NCBI RefSeq assembly: GCF_030010625.1
Contig: NZ_JASCXN010000020.1
Coordinates: 62,001-126,000 of the forward strand
DNA length: 64,000 bases
Direction of reading: 5' to 3'
Source of the DNA: Streptomyces sp. CC208A
Lineage (GTDB): Bacteria; Actinomycetota; Actinomycetes; Streptomycetales; Streptomycetaceae
Part shown: one piece after another, positions 1 through 10,578 of the stretch
How the letters are laid out: each line of letters starts with the position of its first letter
Numbering within the stretch: the stretch's first letter is position 1
The notes under the pieces: model-generated
The model's database searches: none
What the model was told of the DNA's origin: nothing
The model's input: only the letters and a program-made list of their open reading frames with translations
Program-made: the position numbers and the translations under genes

Positions 1-130
1 CTCAAGGCCTCCCGAGCTCACCCGCGCACCGCCTTCTGCTCCCGGACGTCCGTTCCGATTCTTCCGACAAGATCAAGGAAGGGTACTCCGCGAGCGGGAG
101 GCGGTGCAGCAGGATCGGTCGGCCGTTTGC
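1..130. other. left-edge sequence without a supported gene
   Basis: No reading frame here has a convincing protein signature, and the frames that stay open run antisense through the amine oxidase-like gene. It may hold the distal end of something left of the window or only the trailer of the leftward gene that ends at 131. I see no clear terminator hairpin. Confidence 0.3.
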
Positions 131-1456
131 TCAACTCTCGGTGCGAGGCTGTCCGTTCTGGGAGGCGAGAGCGGGCGGAGTGAGCGGATTCATAGCGGTC
201 ACGTCCCTGGGGGCGAGCTGGAAGCCCTGCCAGTGGACGGGCATGGGCTGCTGGTCCTCGTCACGGGCGATGTGGTGGAACCCGATGTTGACCCACACGG
301 TCGGTTTGGTCAGAGTCTCCCCGTTGACCCATTTGTCCACGCTGTCACCGGCGTTGGCGGCGCAGTTGCCGATGTTGTTGCTGGCGTACTGCTCGCAGGC
401 GCGGGCCTGGGTGAAGTAGACGTCGTGCTTGGTGAAGGGGCGGCCGGCGTGGGTGTCGGTGTGGCCGGGGACGATCTCGTAGCTGCGGGCGTGGCCGTCG
501 GCGTTCTTGCCCCTGCCGCTGACCACCCGCCACCAGCGCATGTTCTTGGCGTCGCCGGCGAGTTCCTTGGTGACGGCGGTGCGCCTGGTCTTGACGGTGG
601 GACTGCCGCCGCGGGCGGGCGGGGTGACGGTGGAGTCGTACTGCTCGATGCGGTCCTTGCCGCCGTCGAGGCCGAAGTCGAGCTTCCAGAAGACGTTGTG
701 GGCGTGGCTGGTGGCGTAGCCGCGGGCGCCCTTGCCGAGGGGCCAGCCGCGGCCGTCGGTGGCGTTGTAGTCGACGGGCGAGAGGCTGCCGGTGGCGCCG
801 ACGTTGGCGCCGATGGTGCCGTCGGAGGAGAAGCGCCATTCGGAGATGTACTCGTACCAGCCGACCTTGTTGACGGTGTAGACGAGCAGGTCCTTGGCCT
901 GGGTCTGGTAGACGCCGGAGCCGCTGTCGGCGGCCATGCGGTAGGCGTGGCCGCGAGCCCGGGTGGTGGTGCACAGGCCCTTGACCTGGCCGACCTCGGG
1001 CACCTTGACGGTGGAGAGGGTGCCGCCGGGGCATTCGGCGGGCTTGAGGTTCTGCAGGCCCCAGCCGAAGCCGGCGCCGGTGAGGTCGTCGTACTCGGCG
1101 CCGCCGTCGTCGTACGGCACGTGGATCTGGGCGAGCCGGGCGGTGGTGAGGACGCGGACGGGGGCGCCGCCGGGCGGCTGGTAGGTGACGCGGTCGAGGA
1201 TCAGTCCCGCGTCGGTGCTGTAGCGCCAGCACATGTCCCAGGTGGCGCCGCCCTCGAGCTTCCGGGTGATGCGGTACGCGGCCGAGCAGACGGGCGTGAC
1301 GGGCGGCGGGGGCGCGGCGGTGGGCAGGGGGCCGGGCGGGTTCGGGAAGGCGGGGGCGCCGGAGGCCGGGGCCGCGGCGGCGGTGGTGCCGAGGACGGCG
1401 GTGGCCGCGGCGGCGGCGAGGATCCCCCTGGCTCGCCGGTGGTGCCGGATGGTCAT
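131..1456 (-). CDS. secreted short copper amine oxidase-like protein
   Basis: The 441-residue product has an N-terminal export signal with an Arg-Arg pair (about residues 1-33), then a region matching the catalytic fold of copper amine oxidases, which oxidise primary amines to aldehydes with copper and a tyrosine-derived topaquinone. WYEYISEW at 200-207 aligns with the cofactor motif N-Y-D-Y, so Tyr201 would be the cofactor tyrosine. HAH at 251-253 matches two copper ligands, and the HHIARDED block near 394-401 matches the third. The usual Asn before the tyrosine is Trp, and the Asp after it is Glu. It is much shorter than typical bacterial enzymes (over 600 residues) and lacks the N-terminal domains. 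It follows the 1502-2398 gene by 45 bp on the same strand. Family assignment is fairly sure; activity is uncertain. Confidence 0.75.
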   Translation of the reverse strand: MTIRHHRRARGILAAAAATAVLGTTAAAAPASGAPAFPNPPGPLPTAAPPPPVTPVCSAAYRITRKLEGGATWDMCWRYSTDAGLILDRVTYQPPGGAPVRVLTTARLAQIHVPYDDGGAEYDDLTGAGFGWGLQNLKPAECPGGTLSTVKVPEVGQVKGLCTTTRARGHAYRMAADSGSGVYQTQAKDLLVYTVNKVGWYEYISEWRFSSDGTIGANVGATGSLSPVDYNATDGRGWPLGKGARGYATSHAHNVFWKLDFGLDGGKDRIEQYDSTVTPPARGGSPTVKTRRTAVTKELAGDAKNMRWWRVVSGRGKNADGHARSYEIVPGHTDTHAGRPFTKHDVYFTQARACEQYASNNIGNCAANAGDSVDKWVNGETLTKPTVWVNIGFHHIARDEDQQPMPVHWQGFQLAPRDVTAMNPLTPPALASQNGQPRTES

Positions 1457-1501
1457 GCGGGTGTGCTCCTTGGGTGGGTGGGGAACGGCGGGCGGCGGTG
1501 G

Positions 1502-2398
1502 TCAGCCGACACGGACGACGTTCCTGGCGGAGAGGTCGACGATCAGGTTCCGGGTGTCGATCCAGGCCCCGTCGCGGACCTTGGTGACGAGCCGGACGCA
1601 GCGGTGCTCGCCGCAGCGGGAGAGCGCCTCGGGGACGTTCTTCTCCCGGTAGGTGCGGTAGACGTCGCCGTTGAACCAGAGCTGGTCGGCGCTCTTCAGT
1701 TCCTTGCCGGTGGCGTCCCGGTAGTCCTCCTTCACGCCGCCGCCGAGCGGGCTCGCGAGGATGAGTTCCAGGGCGGTGCGCAGCTCCTCGGGGTGGGCGG
1801 AGGGCTGCACGCCGCGCCGGGTGGTGCCGGCCTCGATCTTCCCGGTGGTCAGGTCGACCGTCCGGGTGATGAGTTCGTCGCGGGCGTAGTCGTAGAAGCG
1901 GACCTGGGCGCGGCGGACGCCCTCCCGGCCGGGTTCCGGGTCGGCGAGTTCGGTGCCGAGGTGCTGGGGCCGGCCGCGGTCGCCGTCGACGTCCTGGCGG
2001 GCCGCGGTGTCGGCCGGGGCGAGCGCGAGGCTCCGGGCCCGGTCCAGTTCGGCGTCGGTGAGCGGATCGGTGCCGGTGCCCCGGCTGTCCTCGGCGGCGG
2101 CCGGGAGGACGGTGGCGGGGGCGGGTACGGCCCCTTGGCCGCCCGTCCCGGCCGCACCGTCGGCGCCGCCGGTCCCCTGCGCCTCCTGCGCCCCGTCCGT
2201 CCCCTGCACCCCCTGGGTCCCGGCGGTTCCGCCGGGCCGGGACGGGCCGGACGCGCCGGGGGCGGCGGCGCCGGACGGCGTGTCGTCCGCTCCGGCCTGG
2301 CCCGGCAGGCTGATCGCGACCGCGGCGGCGGTCCCGGTCACCGCCATGGCCGCTCCGGCCATCACCTTCCCCAGGTGACGGCGCACTATTTCGTACAC
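1502..2398 (-). CDS. secreted protein with Tat-like signal, partner of the amine oxidase-like gene
   Basis: The frame stays open further upstream, but the GTG at 2398 is the best start: it has a GAGGGGG ribosome site a few bases before it and gives an Arg-Arg signal peptide (VRRHLGK followed by an Ala-rich hydrophobic stretch). The 298-residue product then has a low-complexity Ala/Gly/Pro linker to about residue 100 and a globular C-terminal half with no domain I can name. The C-terminal part contains two Cys residues (SRCGEHRC) that may form a disulfide outside the cell. It lies directly upstream of the amine oxidase-like gene and is probably co-transcribed with it, so a role in assembly or regulation of that protein is plausible but unproven. 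Confidence 0.65.
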   Translation of the reverse strand: MYEIVRRHLGKVMAGAAMAVTGTAAAVAISLPGQAGADDTPSGAAAPGASGPSRPGGTAGTQGVQGTDGAQEAQGTGGADGAAGTGGQGAVPAPATVLPAAAEDSRGTGTDPLTDAELDRARSLALAPADTAARQDVDGDRGRPQHLGTELADPEPGREGVRRAQVRFYDYARDELITRTVDLTTGKIEAGTTRRGVQPSAHPEELRTALELILASPLGGGVKEDYRDATGKELKSADQLWFNGDVYRTYREKNVPEALSRCGEHRCVRLVTKVRDGAWIDTRNLIVDLSARNVVRVG

Positions 2399-2535
2399 AT
2401 TTCCCCCTCTATCCCCCGCTTGGCATGCGGTCACCCGGTAGGACGGGGCGAGTTCCTGTGAGGTTGCGCCTCTTTCGGGCAGGATCTGGCCGAAGAGCAC
2501 ACCGGAACCCGGACAGAAGAGGAAGATTCATACCC
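2399..2535. promoter_or_regulatory. divergent intergenic region between the secreted pair and glgX
   Basis: These 137 bp must carry the promoters for the leftward secreted-protein operon and for rightward glgX. I cannot pick a confident -10/-35 pair for either. An AGAGGAAG stretch near 2517-2525 is a likely ribosome site for glgX, though about 10 bases from its ATG. Confidence 0.35.
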
Positions 2536-4656
<2,121 letters not shown>

Positions 4657-4664
4657 GCCGTCCG

Positions 4665-4712
4665 CCGGCCGCGCCCTCCGTCACCCGTACGGGCGAGGGA
4701 GGGCGCGGCCGG
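4665..4712 (+). terminator. terminator hairpin after glgX
   Basis: A perfect 15-bp inverted repeat has arms CCGGCCGCGCCCTCC (4665-4679) and its complement (4698-4712). The 18-nt loop contains the small palindrome CCCGTACGGG. There is no T-run, which is normal for Streptomyces. It starts 9 bp after the glgX stop. Confidence 0.75.
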
Positions 4713-4819
4713 TCGGGGCGCGGCGGCCCCGACGGCGCCGGGCGGAAACGGGGTGATGCACCCGAACGGGTGGATCACGTGATGACGCGGACGGCGTCCT
4801 ACCGGGTACGTACGTTCGT

Positions 4820-7198
4820 ATGACGTCCTCACCGACCTCACCGCCTTCATCGGCCGCCCCCACCGCCGTGCCCGCCGTCGTGCCCACCGCCACCTACCGG
4901 CTCCAGCTCCAGCCCGCCTTCCCCTTCGCCGCCGCCGAGCGGGCCGTGCCGCACCTCGCCGGGCTCGGCGTCTCGCACCTGCACCTCTCCCCCGTCCTGG
5001 AGGCGGTGCCCGGTTCCACCCACGGCTACGACGTCACCGACCCCCGGTCCGTCCGCGCGGAGCTCGGCGGCGAGGCGGGCCTGCGGTCGCTCGCCGCCAC
5101 CGCGCGCGCCCACGGTCTGGGCCTGGTGGTGGACCTGGTGCCGAACCACATGGCGGCCTCGCCGCGCCACAACCACGCGCTGCGGGAGGTCCTGCGGCAC
5201 GGCCCGGACTCCCCGTACGCCCGCTGGTTCGACATCGAGTGGGCGGCCGGGGACGGCCGGATGCTGCTGCCCGTCCTGCCCGCCCGGCTCTCCGAGGTAC
5301 GCGACCGGCTACGGGTCGAGGACGGCGTGCTCCGCCTGGACGGACAGGAGTTCCCGCTCCGCGAGGGCACCGAGGGGCTGCCGCTCGACGCGCTCCTGGA
5401 CGCCCAGTGGTACCGGCTGGGCTGGTGGCGACTGGCCCGCACCGAGCTCGACTACCGCCGCTTCTTCACCGTCTCGGACCTCATCGGGGTGCGGGCGGAG
5501 GACCCGGAGGTGTTCGCCGGGACCCACGCGAAGATCCTGGAACTGGTGGCCGACGGGGTGATCGAGGGGCTGCGCATCGACCATCCGGACGGACTGGCCG
5601 ACCCCCAGGGCTACTTGGAGCGGCTCGCGGAGGCGACCGGCGGGCGGTGCTGGACCGTGGTCGAGAAGATCCTCACCGGGAGCGAGACCCTCCCCGACGC
5701 CTGGCCGGTGGCCGGGACCACCGGCTACGACGCCCTGCGGCTGGTCGACGGTGTGCTCACCGACCCCGAGGGCGCTGACGAACTCGCTGACGTGTACCGG
5801 GAGTTCGTGGGACGGTCCGCGGACCGGGGCGGGGAGTGGGAGGCGACCGCCCGGCGCGCCGCGTACGAGGTGGTGCGGCACGACCTCGCGGCCGAGACCG
5901 CCGCCCTGACCCGGGCGGCCGTCCGGCTCTGCGCCGCGCATCCCGCGCTCCAGGACCACGCGCCCTGGGCCCTGCGGACGGCGATCGAGGAGCTGCTCGT
6001 CCGGATGCCGGTCTACCGGCCGTACCGGACCGGCGCGGAGGACGTCCTCACCCCCGAGGCCGCCCGGGGCGCGCGGGCCGCGTTCGCGGTGGAGAAGGAG
6101 GCCGCCGCCGTGGACGCCGTCCGGGGCCTGGTCCTCGGTGCCTACGGCGACTCTCCCGAACACCGGGCGTTCCGGGCCCGGTTCGCGCAGACCTCCTCGG
6201 CGCTGCGCGCCAAGTCCACCGAGGACACCGCCTTCTACCGGTACACCCCGCTGCTCTCGGCCAACGAGGTCGGCGGCGACCCGGGCAGGCCCGCCGTCGG
6301 CGTCGACGAGTTCCACGCCGCCTGCGCCCGCCTCGTCCGCGACTGGCCGGCCACCGGCACCGTCCTCACCACCCACGACACCAAGCGCAGCGCCGACGTG
6401 CGCGCGGCGATCGCGGTCCTCGCCCAGTGCCCCGGCGTGTGGGCCGGGCTGCTGACCGAGGTCGCCACGGTCCCGGCGCCGGACCCGCACCTGGCCTGGA
6501 CGGCCTGGCAGACCGCCTTCGGCTTCGGCACGCCGGACCCGGAGCGGCTCGGGCCCGCCGTGCTCAAGGCCGTACGGGAGGAAGGGCTGCGGAGCTCGTG
6601 GACCGAGCAGGACCCGGCGTACGAGCGGGCGGTGGCCGAGTTCACGGCGGCGGGGCCCGGCCGGGTGCCGCTGCGGTCGGCGTCCGAGGCCGCGTTCGCC
6701 CTGGAGCCGCACATCCGGGCCCACGCGGACGGCGCGGCCCTCGTGCAGCTGACGATGCCGGGCGTGCCGGAGCTGTACCAGAACACCGAGCGGGAGTACC
6801 GGGCGCTCGTCGACCCCGACAACCGGGCGCCGTTCGCGCCCGGCCCCGACGACGGGCGGACCGCGCTCGTCCGCGCCGCGCTGCGGCTGCGCCGGGAGCG
6901 CCCGGCGGCCTTCGGCCCCGGCAGCACCTATCTGCCGCTCGCCGCCGAGGGCCCGGCCGCCGCGCACTGCCTCGCCTTCGCCCGCTCGGGGGAGGTGGTC
7001 ACGGCGGTGACCCGGCTGTCGCTGCGGCTCGCGGAGGCGGGCGGCTGGCGGGACACGGAGCTGGTGCTGCCGGAGGGACGGTGGGCCGATCTCCTGGACG
7101 GCGTACGGGAGTTCACCGGGGGTGCCGCGAGCGAGCTCAAGCTGGCGGAGCTCTTCGCCGACCGGCCGTACGCACTCCTCGCCAGAATCACGGAGTGA
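4820..7198 (+). CDS. treY: maltooligosyl trehalose synthase TreY
   Basis: TreY isomerises the reducing-end alpha-1,4 bond of a maltooligosaccharide to an alpha,alpha-1,1 bond, giving maltooligosyltrehalose, the substrate of TreZ. The 792-residue product carries GH13 signatures: the TATYRLQLQPAFPF start, VDLVPNHMA, GLRIDHPDGL with the nucleophile, WTVVEKIL with the acid Glu, and TTHDTKRSADVRAAI with the third acid. KSTEDTAFYRY is also typical of TreY. The ATG at 4820 has no obvious ribosome site and a Thr/Ala/Pro-rich start; translation could begin a few codons later. TreZ, its usual partner, is about 3.4 kb downstream on the same strand instead of adjacent. Confidence 0.94.
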   Translation: MTSSPTSPPSSAAPTAVPAVVPTATYRLQLQPAFPFAAAERAVPHLAGLGVSHLHLSPVLEAVPGSTHGYDVTDPRSVRAELGGEAGLRSLAATARAHGLGLVVDLVPNHMAASPRHNHALREVLRHGPDSPYARWFDIEWAAGDGRMLLPVLPARLSEVRDRLRVEDGVLRLDGQEFPLREGTEGLPLDALLDAQWYRLGWWRLARTELDYRRFFTVSDLIGVRAEDPEVFAGTHAKILELVADGVIEGLRIDHPDGLADPQGYLERLAEATGGRCWTVVEKILTGSETLPDAWPVAGTTGYDALRLVDGVLTDPEGADELADVYREFVGRSADRGGEWEATARRAAYEVVRHDLAAETAALTRAAVRLCAAHPALQDHAPWALRTAIEELLVRMPVYRPYRTGAEDVLTPEAARGARAAFAVEKEAAAVDAVRGLVLGAYGDSPEHRAFRARFAQTSSALRAKSTEDTAFYRYTPLLSANEVGGDPGRPAVGVDEFHAACARLVRDWPATGTVLTTHDTKRSADVRAAIAVLAQCPGVWAGLLTEVATVPAPDPHLAWTAWQTAFGFGTPDPERLGPAVLKAVREEGLRSSWTEQDPAYERAVAEFTAAGPGRVPLRSASEAAFALEPHIRAHADGAALVQLTMPGVPELYQNTEREYRALVDPDNRAPFAPGPDDGRTALVRAALRLRRERPAAFGPGSTYLPLAAEGPAAAHCLAFARSGEVVTAVTRLSLRLAEAGGWRDTELVLPEGRWADLLDGVREFTGGAASELKLAELFADRPYALLARITE

Positions 7199-7240
7199 GC
7201 GCATACTGATCAGTACCACGTTCGACGAAAGGGGGGAACG

Positions 7241-7459
7241 ATGGAGTTGGCACTGTTGTTCGGGGTTCTGGGGGGCCTCATCGCGCTCGTGACGGTGGTG
7301 CTGATGAGACGCGGATCGAGCCGGACCGAGGGCGCCGAGGGCCTGCGCATCAAGGATCAGGCCCGCCGTCAAGCGGCCCACCACCGGGTGTCGTACAACG
7401 CCCGTGCGATGCACAACGCGATGCCGACGCAGATCGACGTCTACCAGAGGCGCCGCTGA
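7241..7459 (+). CDS. small single-span membrane protein
   Basis: The 72-residue product begins with one hydrophobic helix (about residues 2-23, MELALLFGVLGGLIALVTVV) followed by a basic, polar tail rich in Arg, Gln and His. The ATG is preceded by an AAAGGGGGGAACG ribosome site, so it is very likely translated. It is 42 bp after treY on the same strand and may be co-transcribed. I do not recognise a family and cannot assign a function. An N-terminal anchor with a cytoplasmic basic tail is all the sequence shows. Confidence 0.6.
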   Translation: MELALLFGVLGGLIALVTVVLMRRGSSRTEGAEGLRIKDQARRQAAHHRVSYNARAMHNAMPTQIDVYQRRR

Positions 7460-7471
7460 GGAGCTGTCGGG

Positions 7472-8623
7472 TCAGCCGTTCGGCAGGACCATGAGCGTGC
7501 GCGGCGCCCGGGTGATCAGACCGGTCGGCTCCGGGCGGAAGCCGTCGGCCGGGCGCAGCCGGGGCATCGCCTCGAAGAGCGCGCGGACGGCGTACTCCGC
7601 CTCGAAGCCGGCCAGTATCACCGCCGGGCAGAAACCGGGCCCGTAGGTGAGCTGGCCCGGGTCGTCGCGGAGCGGGTCGAAGCGGTCCGGCTCCCGGAAC
7701 CGCTCCGGGTCCCGCCCGGCCGAGCCGATGAGCAGCGCGACCGAGGAGCCGCCCGGCAGGATCCCGCCGCTCACCGGTACGTCCTCGCGGGTGCGCCGGA
7801 CGGCGATCTGCACCGGCGGGTCGCGGCGCAGCGACTCCGTCCAGGCCCGGGCCACCAGCGCCCTCGGGGCGTCGCGCAGGGCGGCGGTCCGGTCGGGGTC
7901 GGCGAGGACGTTGCCGAGGAAGGAGGCCAGTGCCTTCTCCCGTACGGCGATCTGCCCGCCGCACTCCCCGGCGAGCGCCGCCGCGGCCCGGCCCCGTACC
8001 AGCCGCATCATGTCCCGGTACGGCACGCCGAGGGCGGCCGCGACGGTCCCGGCGGGCAGCCAGTGGCAGAAGTCGGCGACCAGGTCGGCCCGGGGACGCC
8101 CTGCGAGCCGGCGGGCGAGGACGTGGGCGGTGCGCTCGGCGACGGCCCGCAGCTCGGCGAGGTCCACGTCGACGTGGGCGCGGGCGCACTCCGGGTCGCC
8201 GGGGCGGTGGCCGTGGCTGAAGCGGGGGTCGGTGAGGGCGGTGGCGACGTCCGCGTACCGGCTGAGCACCCAGGCGCGCAGCAGCGGGTCGAAGGTGAGC
8301 GGGAACTCCTCGCGCAGCCGGCGGTGCACCGGGTGCGGGTCGAGGGCGGCGTCCGCGTCCAGCGGGCTGGGCGCGACGGTCCGCCCGCCGGGCGGCACGG
8401 GCGGCCCGGCGGCCGGATCGGCGACGGCCCGCACCCGCCCGGGCACGACCCCGGCGGCGCGCCCGGCAGACGTCATGGCGGGCAGCCGCCGCCAGGAGCC
8501 CCGACCGGCACCGGGCGCCGGTCCCTCCCGGCGCCCCGCTCCGCGCTTCGATCCGCCCAGGTGCCCCACCTCGCGATCCGGATCCCCCCAGCCCCCCGCC
8601 TCGCGGCTCGGCTCGTCTCGCAT
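7472..8623 (-). CDS. cytochrome P450-like protein with degenerate motifs
   Basis: The protein aligns with bacterial P450s: DPHPVHRRLREEFP near the start, YADVATALTDPRFS (B region), an ExxR-type helix K (TESLRRDPPVQ), and a haem-loop region LTYGPGFCPAVILAG. Several things are abnormal. It is short (383 residues with the chosen ATG, about 334 from the alternative ATG at 8476). The helix I oxygen-binding motif (A-G-x-D/E-T) has no acidic or Thr match, and the haem loop is shortened and lacks the usual His or Arg before Cys. The ATG at 8623 is preferred because GAGGGGGCGCG precedes it. It is convergent with the small membrane gene. It may be a decaying or repurposed P450; haem binding is possible through the remaining Cys but normal monooxygenase chemistry is doubtful. 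Confidence 0.7.
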   Translation of the reverse strand: MRDEPSREAGGWGDPDREVGHLGGSKRGAGRREGPAPGAGRGSWRRLPAMTSAGRAAGVVPGRVRAVADPAAGPPVPPGGRTVAPSPLDADAALDPHPVHRRLREEFPLTFDPLLRAWVLSRYADVATALTDPRFSHGHRPGDPECARAHVDVDLAELRAVAERTAHVLARRLAGRPRADLVADFCHWLPAGTVAAALGVPYRDMMRLVRGRAAAALAGECGGQIAVREKALASFLGNVLADPDRTAALRDAPRALVARAWTESLRRDPPVQIAVRRTREDVPVSGGILPGGSSVALLIGSAGRDPERFREPDRFDPLRDDPGQLTYGPGFCPAVILAGFEAEYAVRALFEAMPRLRPADGFRPEPTGLITRAPRTLMVLPNG

Positions 8624-8781
8624 CGCGCCCCCTCGTCGTTCGGCTCGTTCGGCGGTGACTGGCCGCGGCCGGCGATCGTGGCGCGCGTCTCCTCAGCCCA
8701 CCACCCGCAGCCCCGCACCGCCCGCCGCATACCGCCGGACGGGTGAAAAGGTGCCGCTCTGTGCGGCCCGAGGGGGCGCGG

Positions 8782-9330
8782 TCAGTCGACGGAGAGGCGG
8801 AAGGACATCTCGCCGAAGGCGACGACGTCACCGGCCCGCACCACGACCGCGCCGGTGACCCGGCGTCCGTTGACGGTCGTGCCGTTGGTGGAGCCGAGGT
8901 CGCGCAGCACCCACAGGCCGCCCTGGAGGGAGAGTTCGGCGTGCAGCCGGGAGGCCGTCTCGTGGCTGAGCCGCAGCCCGTTCACCGGGTCGCGGCCGAT
9001 CCGCAGGGGGTACGGCCCCGGCTGCGGCAGCAGCAGCTTCGGGAGCCGCTCGGCGTGCCAGGCCCGGCCTATGCGGGCGGTGAACGCGGACATCCGCTCG
9101 ACCGCGCCGACCACCCGCCGGGTCCAGGTGCCCTCGCTGCGCAGGTCGGCGGTGAGCACGTCGAGTTCGTCGGGGCGGCGGGCCTGGAGGGCCCGCTCCA
9201 TCCGGAAGAGGAAGGTGTCGTGCGAGAGACGGCCCTGTGCCGCGCCCTCCCGGAGCAGGACCAGCGCACGGTCCCGCTCGGCGTCGGTCAGCCGGGGGGA
9301 GTGCGCCGGGGGCTCGTAAGGGGTCGTCAC
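8782..9330 (-). CDS. DUF1707 - FHA domain protein
   Basis: From the GTG at 9330 the product is 182 residues. Residues about 10-60 match DUF1707 (RLTDAERDRALVLLREGAAQGRLSHDTFLFRM), a short actinobacterial N-terminal module. The C-terminal half is a forkhead-associated domain that binds phosphothreonine: LRIGRDPVNGLRLSHETASRLHAEL, then LRDLGSTNGTTVNGRRV. The Gly-Arg, Ser and Asn residues that contact phosphopeptide are present. It therefore probably reads out Ser/Thr protein kinase signalling in the cytoplasm. The open frame continues upstream to 9621, but that would run over a repeat array and the start of the divergent GNAT gene, so the short form is preferred. Confidence 0.8.
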   Translation of the reverse strand: MTTPYEPPAHSPRLTDAERDRALVLLREGAAQGRLSHDTFLFRMERALQARRPDELDVLTADLRSEGTWTRRVVGAVERMSAFTARIGRAWHAERLPKLLLPQPGPYPLRIGRDPVNGLRLSHETASRLHAELSLQGGLWVLRDLGSTNGTTVNGRRVTGAVVVRAGDVVAFGEMSFRLSVD

Positions 9331-9397
9331 ACAGGCGATTGTCCAAGTGCCCGGCCCGGGCTGTCCAGCGCCCTCCCGTACCAGGGACGTACCGGCT

Positions 9398-9452
9398 CCG
9401 GCACAGAATCCCGGCACGGAATCTCCGGCACGGAATCTCCGACGCGGAGATC
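9398..9452. repeat. four tandem copies of a 13-14 bp repeat
   Basis: Units start at 9398 (CCGGCACAGAATC), 9411 (CCGGCACGGAATCT), 9425 (identical to the second) and 9439 (CCGACGCGGAGATC, diverged). The array lies in the 223-bp divergent region between the FHA gene and the GNAT gene. The 14-bp period is not a helical repeat multiple, so it may be replication slippage or a set of binding sites. Confidence 0.7.
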
Positions 9453-9553
9453 CCCGGTCCGAAACCGCCCGCCCGAAAACCCCGGGCCCGCCCCACAAGA
9501 TCACTGCTACGGTCTGCGGGCTCGCACCACCGTACCCCTGGGGGAACCACCGC

Positions 9554-10522
9554 ATGACCGACGGCCTCGTCGTCCGCCCGCTCGCCGGGCCCGAGGAACT
9601 CGACCTGTTCCTGGGCCTCACCTACACGCTCGACCACGAACTCTCCGACGACCTCGCCACCGGCCGCCGCCGCCCCGAGTGGCTGTGGGTGGCCCTCCGC
9701 GACGGCCGTCTGCTCGGCAGGATCGCCTGGTGGACCAAGAAGGACGGGGGCGAGCCGCTCGCCCTCGACTTCTTCGACCTCGACCCGGAGCTCCCGGACG
9801 GGGAGGCCGCCGAGGTGGGACGCCGCCTGCTGCGCACCGCCATGGCCGCCGTCGTACCGGCGGGGACCGTGCCCCCGGAGTACACCCGCTACCTGCCGCC
9901 CGACTGGCGCGAGGTCCCGGAGACCCGGGCCCGCGTGGAGCTGCTGCTCTCCCTCCTGGCGGAGACGGGTGCCCGGCCGCTGGTCGAACGGCTGCGCCTG
10001 GAGTGGCGGCCCGGAACCCCGGTCGCGGAGCCGACGGACCGGCTGGTCTTCCGCCCCGTGCGGGACCGCGAGGACCTGCTCGCGCTGATGACGCCGGTGA
10101 TGGAGGGCACGCTCGACGCGCACGGGCAGGCCGACCTCGCCGAGGGGCTGTCCCCCCGGGAGGCGGCCGAGCGGCACTACGACGGGGAGTTCCCGCACTA
10201 CGCCTCGCCGCGCGAGTGGTGGCGGGTGGCCGAACTGCCGGGCACGGGCGAGCCGGTGGGCTTCGTGGTCCCCGCCCGCAACAGCTACAACCCGATCATC
10301 GCCTACATCGGTGTGCTCCCCGCCCACCGGGGCCACGGGTACATCGACGAGATCCTCGCCGAGGGCACCCGGATCCTGGCCGGGGCCGGGGTGCCCCGGG
10401 TGCGGGCCGCCACCGACCTGGGGAACGTGCCGATGGCCGCGGCCTTCGCCCGCGCCGGGTACGTGAACTTCCAGCGCCAGATCGACTACGTGTGGGACGC
10501 ACCGGGCGCGTCGCGTTCCTGA
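9554..10522 (+). CDS. two-domain GNAT-family N-acetyltransferase
   Basis: The 322-residue product starts at ATG 9554 (MTDGLVVRPLAGPEELDLF). The C-terminal part holds a clear acetyl-CoA-binding GNAT core: IAYIGVLPAHRGHGYIDEILAEG, the motif A loop V-x-P-x-x-R-G-x-G, followed by NVPMAAAFARAGYVNF, the usual end of the fold. The N-terminal half resembles a second, weaker GNAT domain. The substrate cannot be deduced. It lies between the FHA gene and treZ, 57 bp upstream of the latter on the same strand, so co-transcription with treZ is possible although a link to trehalose is not evident. Confidence 0.82.
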   Translation: MTDGLVVRPLAGPEELDLFLGLTYTLDHELSDDLATGRRRPEWLWVALRDGRLLGRIAWWTKKDGGEPLALDFFDLDPELPDGEAAEVGRRLLRTAMAAVVPAGTVPPEYTRYLPPDWREVPETRARVELLLSLLAETGARPLVERLRLEWRPGTPVAEPTDRLVFRPVRDREDLLALMTPVMEGTLDAHGQADLAEGLSPREAAERHYDGEFPHYASPREWWRVAELPGTGEPVGFVVPARNSYNPIIAYIGVLPAHRGHGYIDEILAEGTRILAGAGVPRVRAATDLGNVPMAAAFARAGYVNFQRQIDYVWDAPGASRS

Positions 10523-10578
10523 CTGCCAGGATGGGAGCGACGTAGCCGACCGTACCGACGTCTGCGAGGAGATCCGCC

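Noticed and set aside
104..2461. Very long rightward open frame of 785 codons
   Set aside because: It runs antisense through the amine oxidase-like gene and its neighbour, has Gly/Val/Asp-rich composition typical of a GC-rich complementary frame, and shows no domain.
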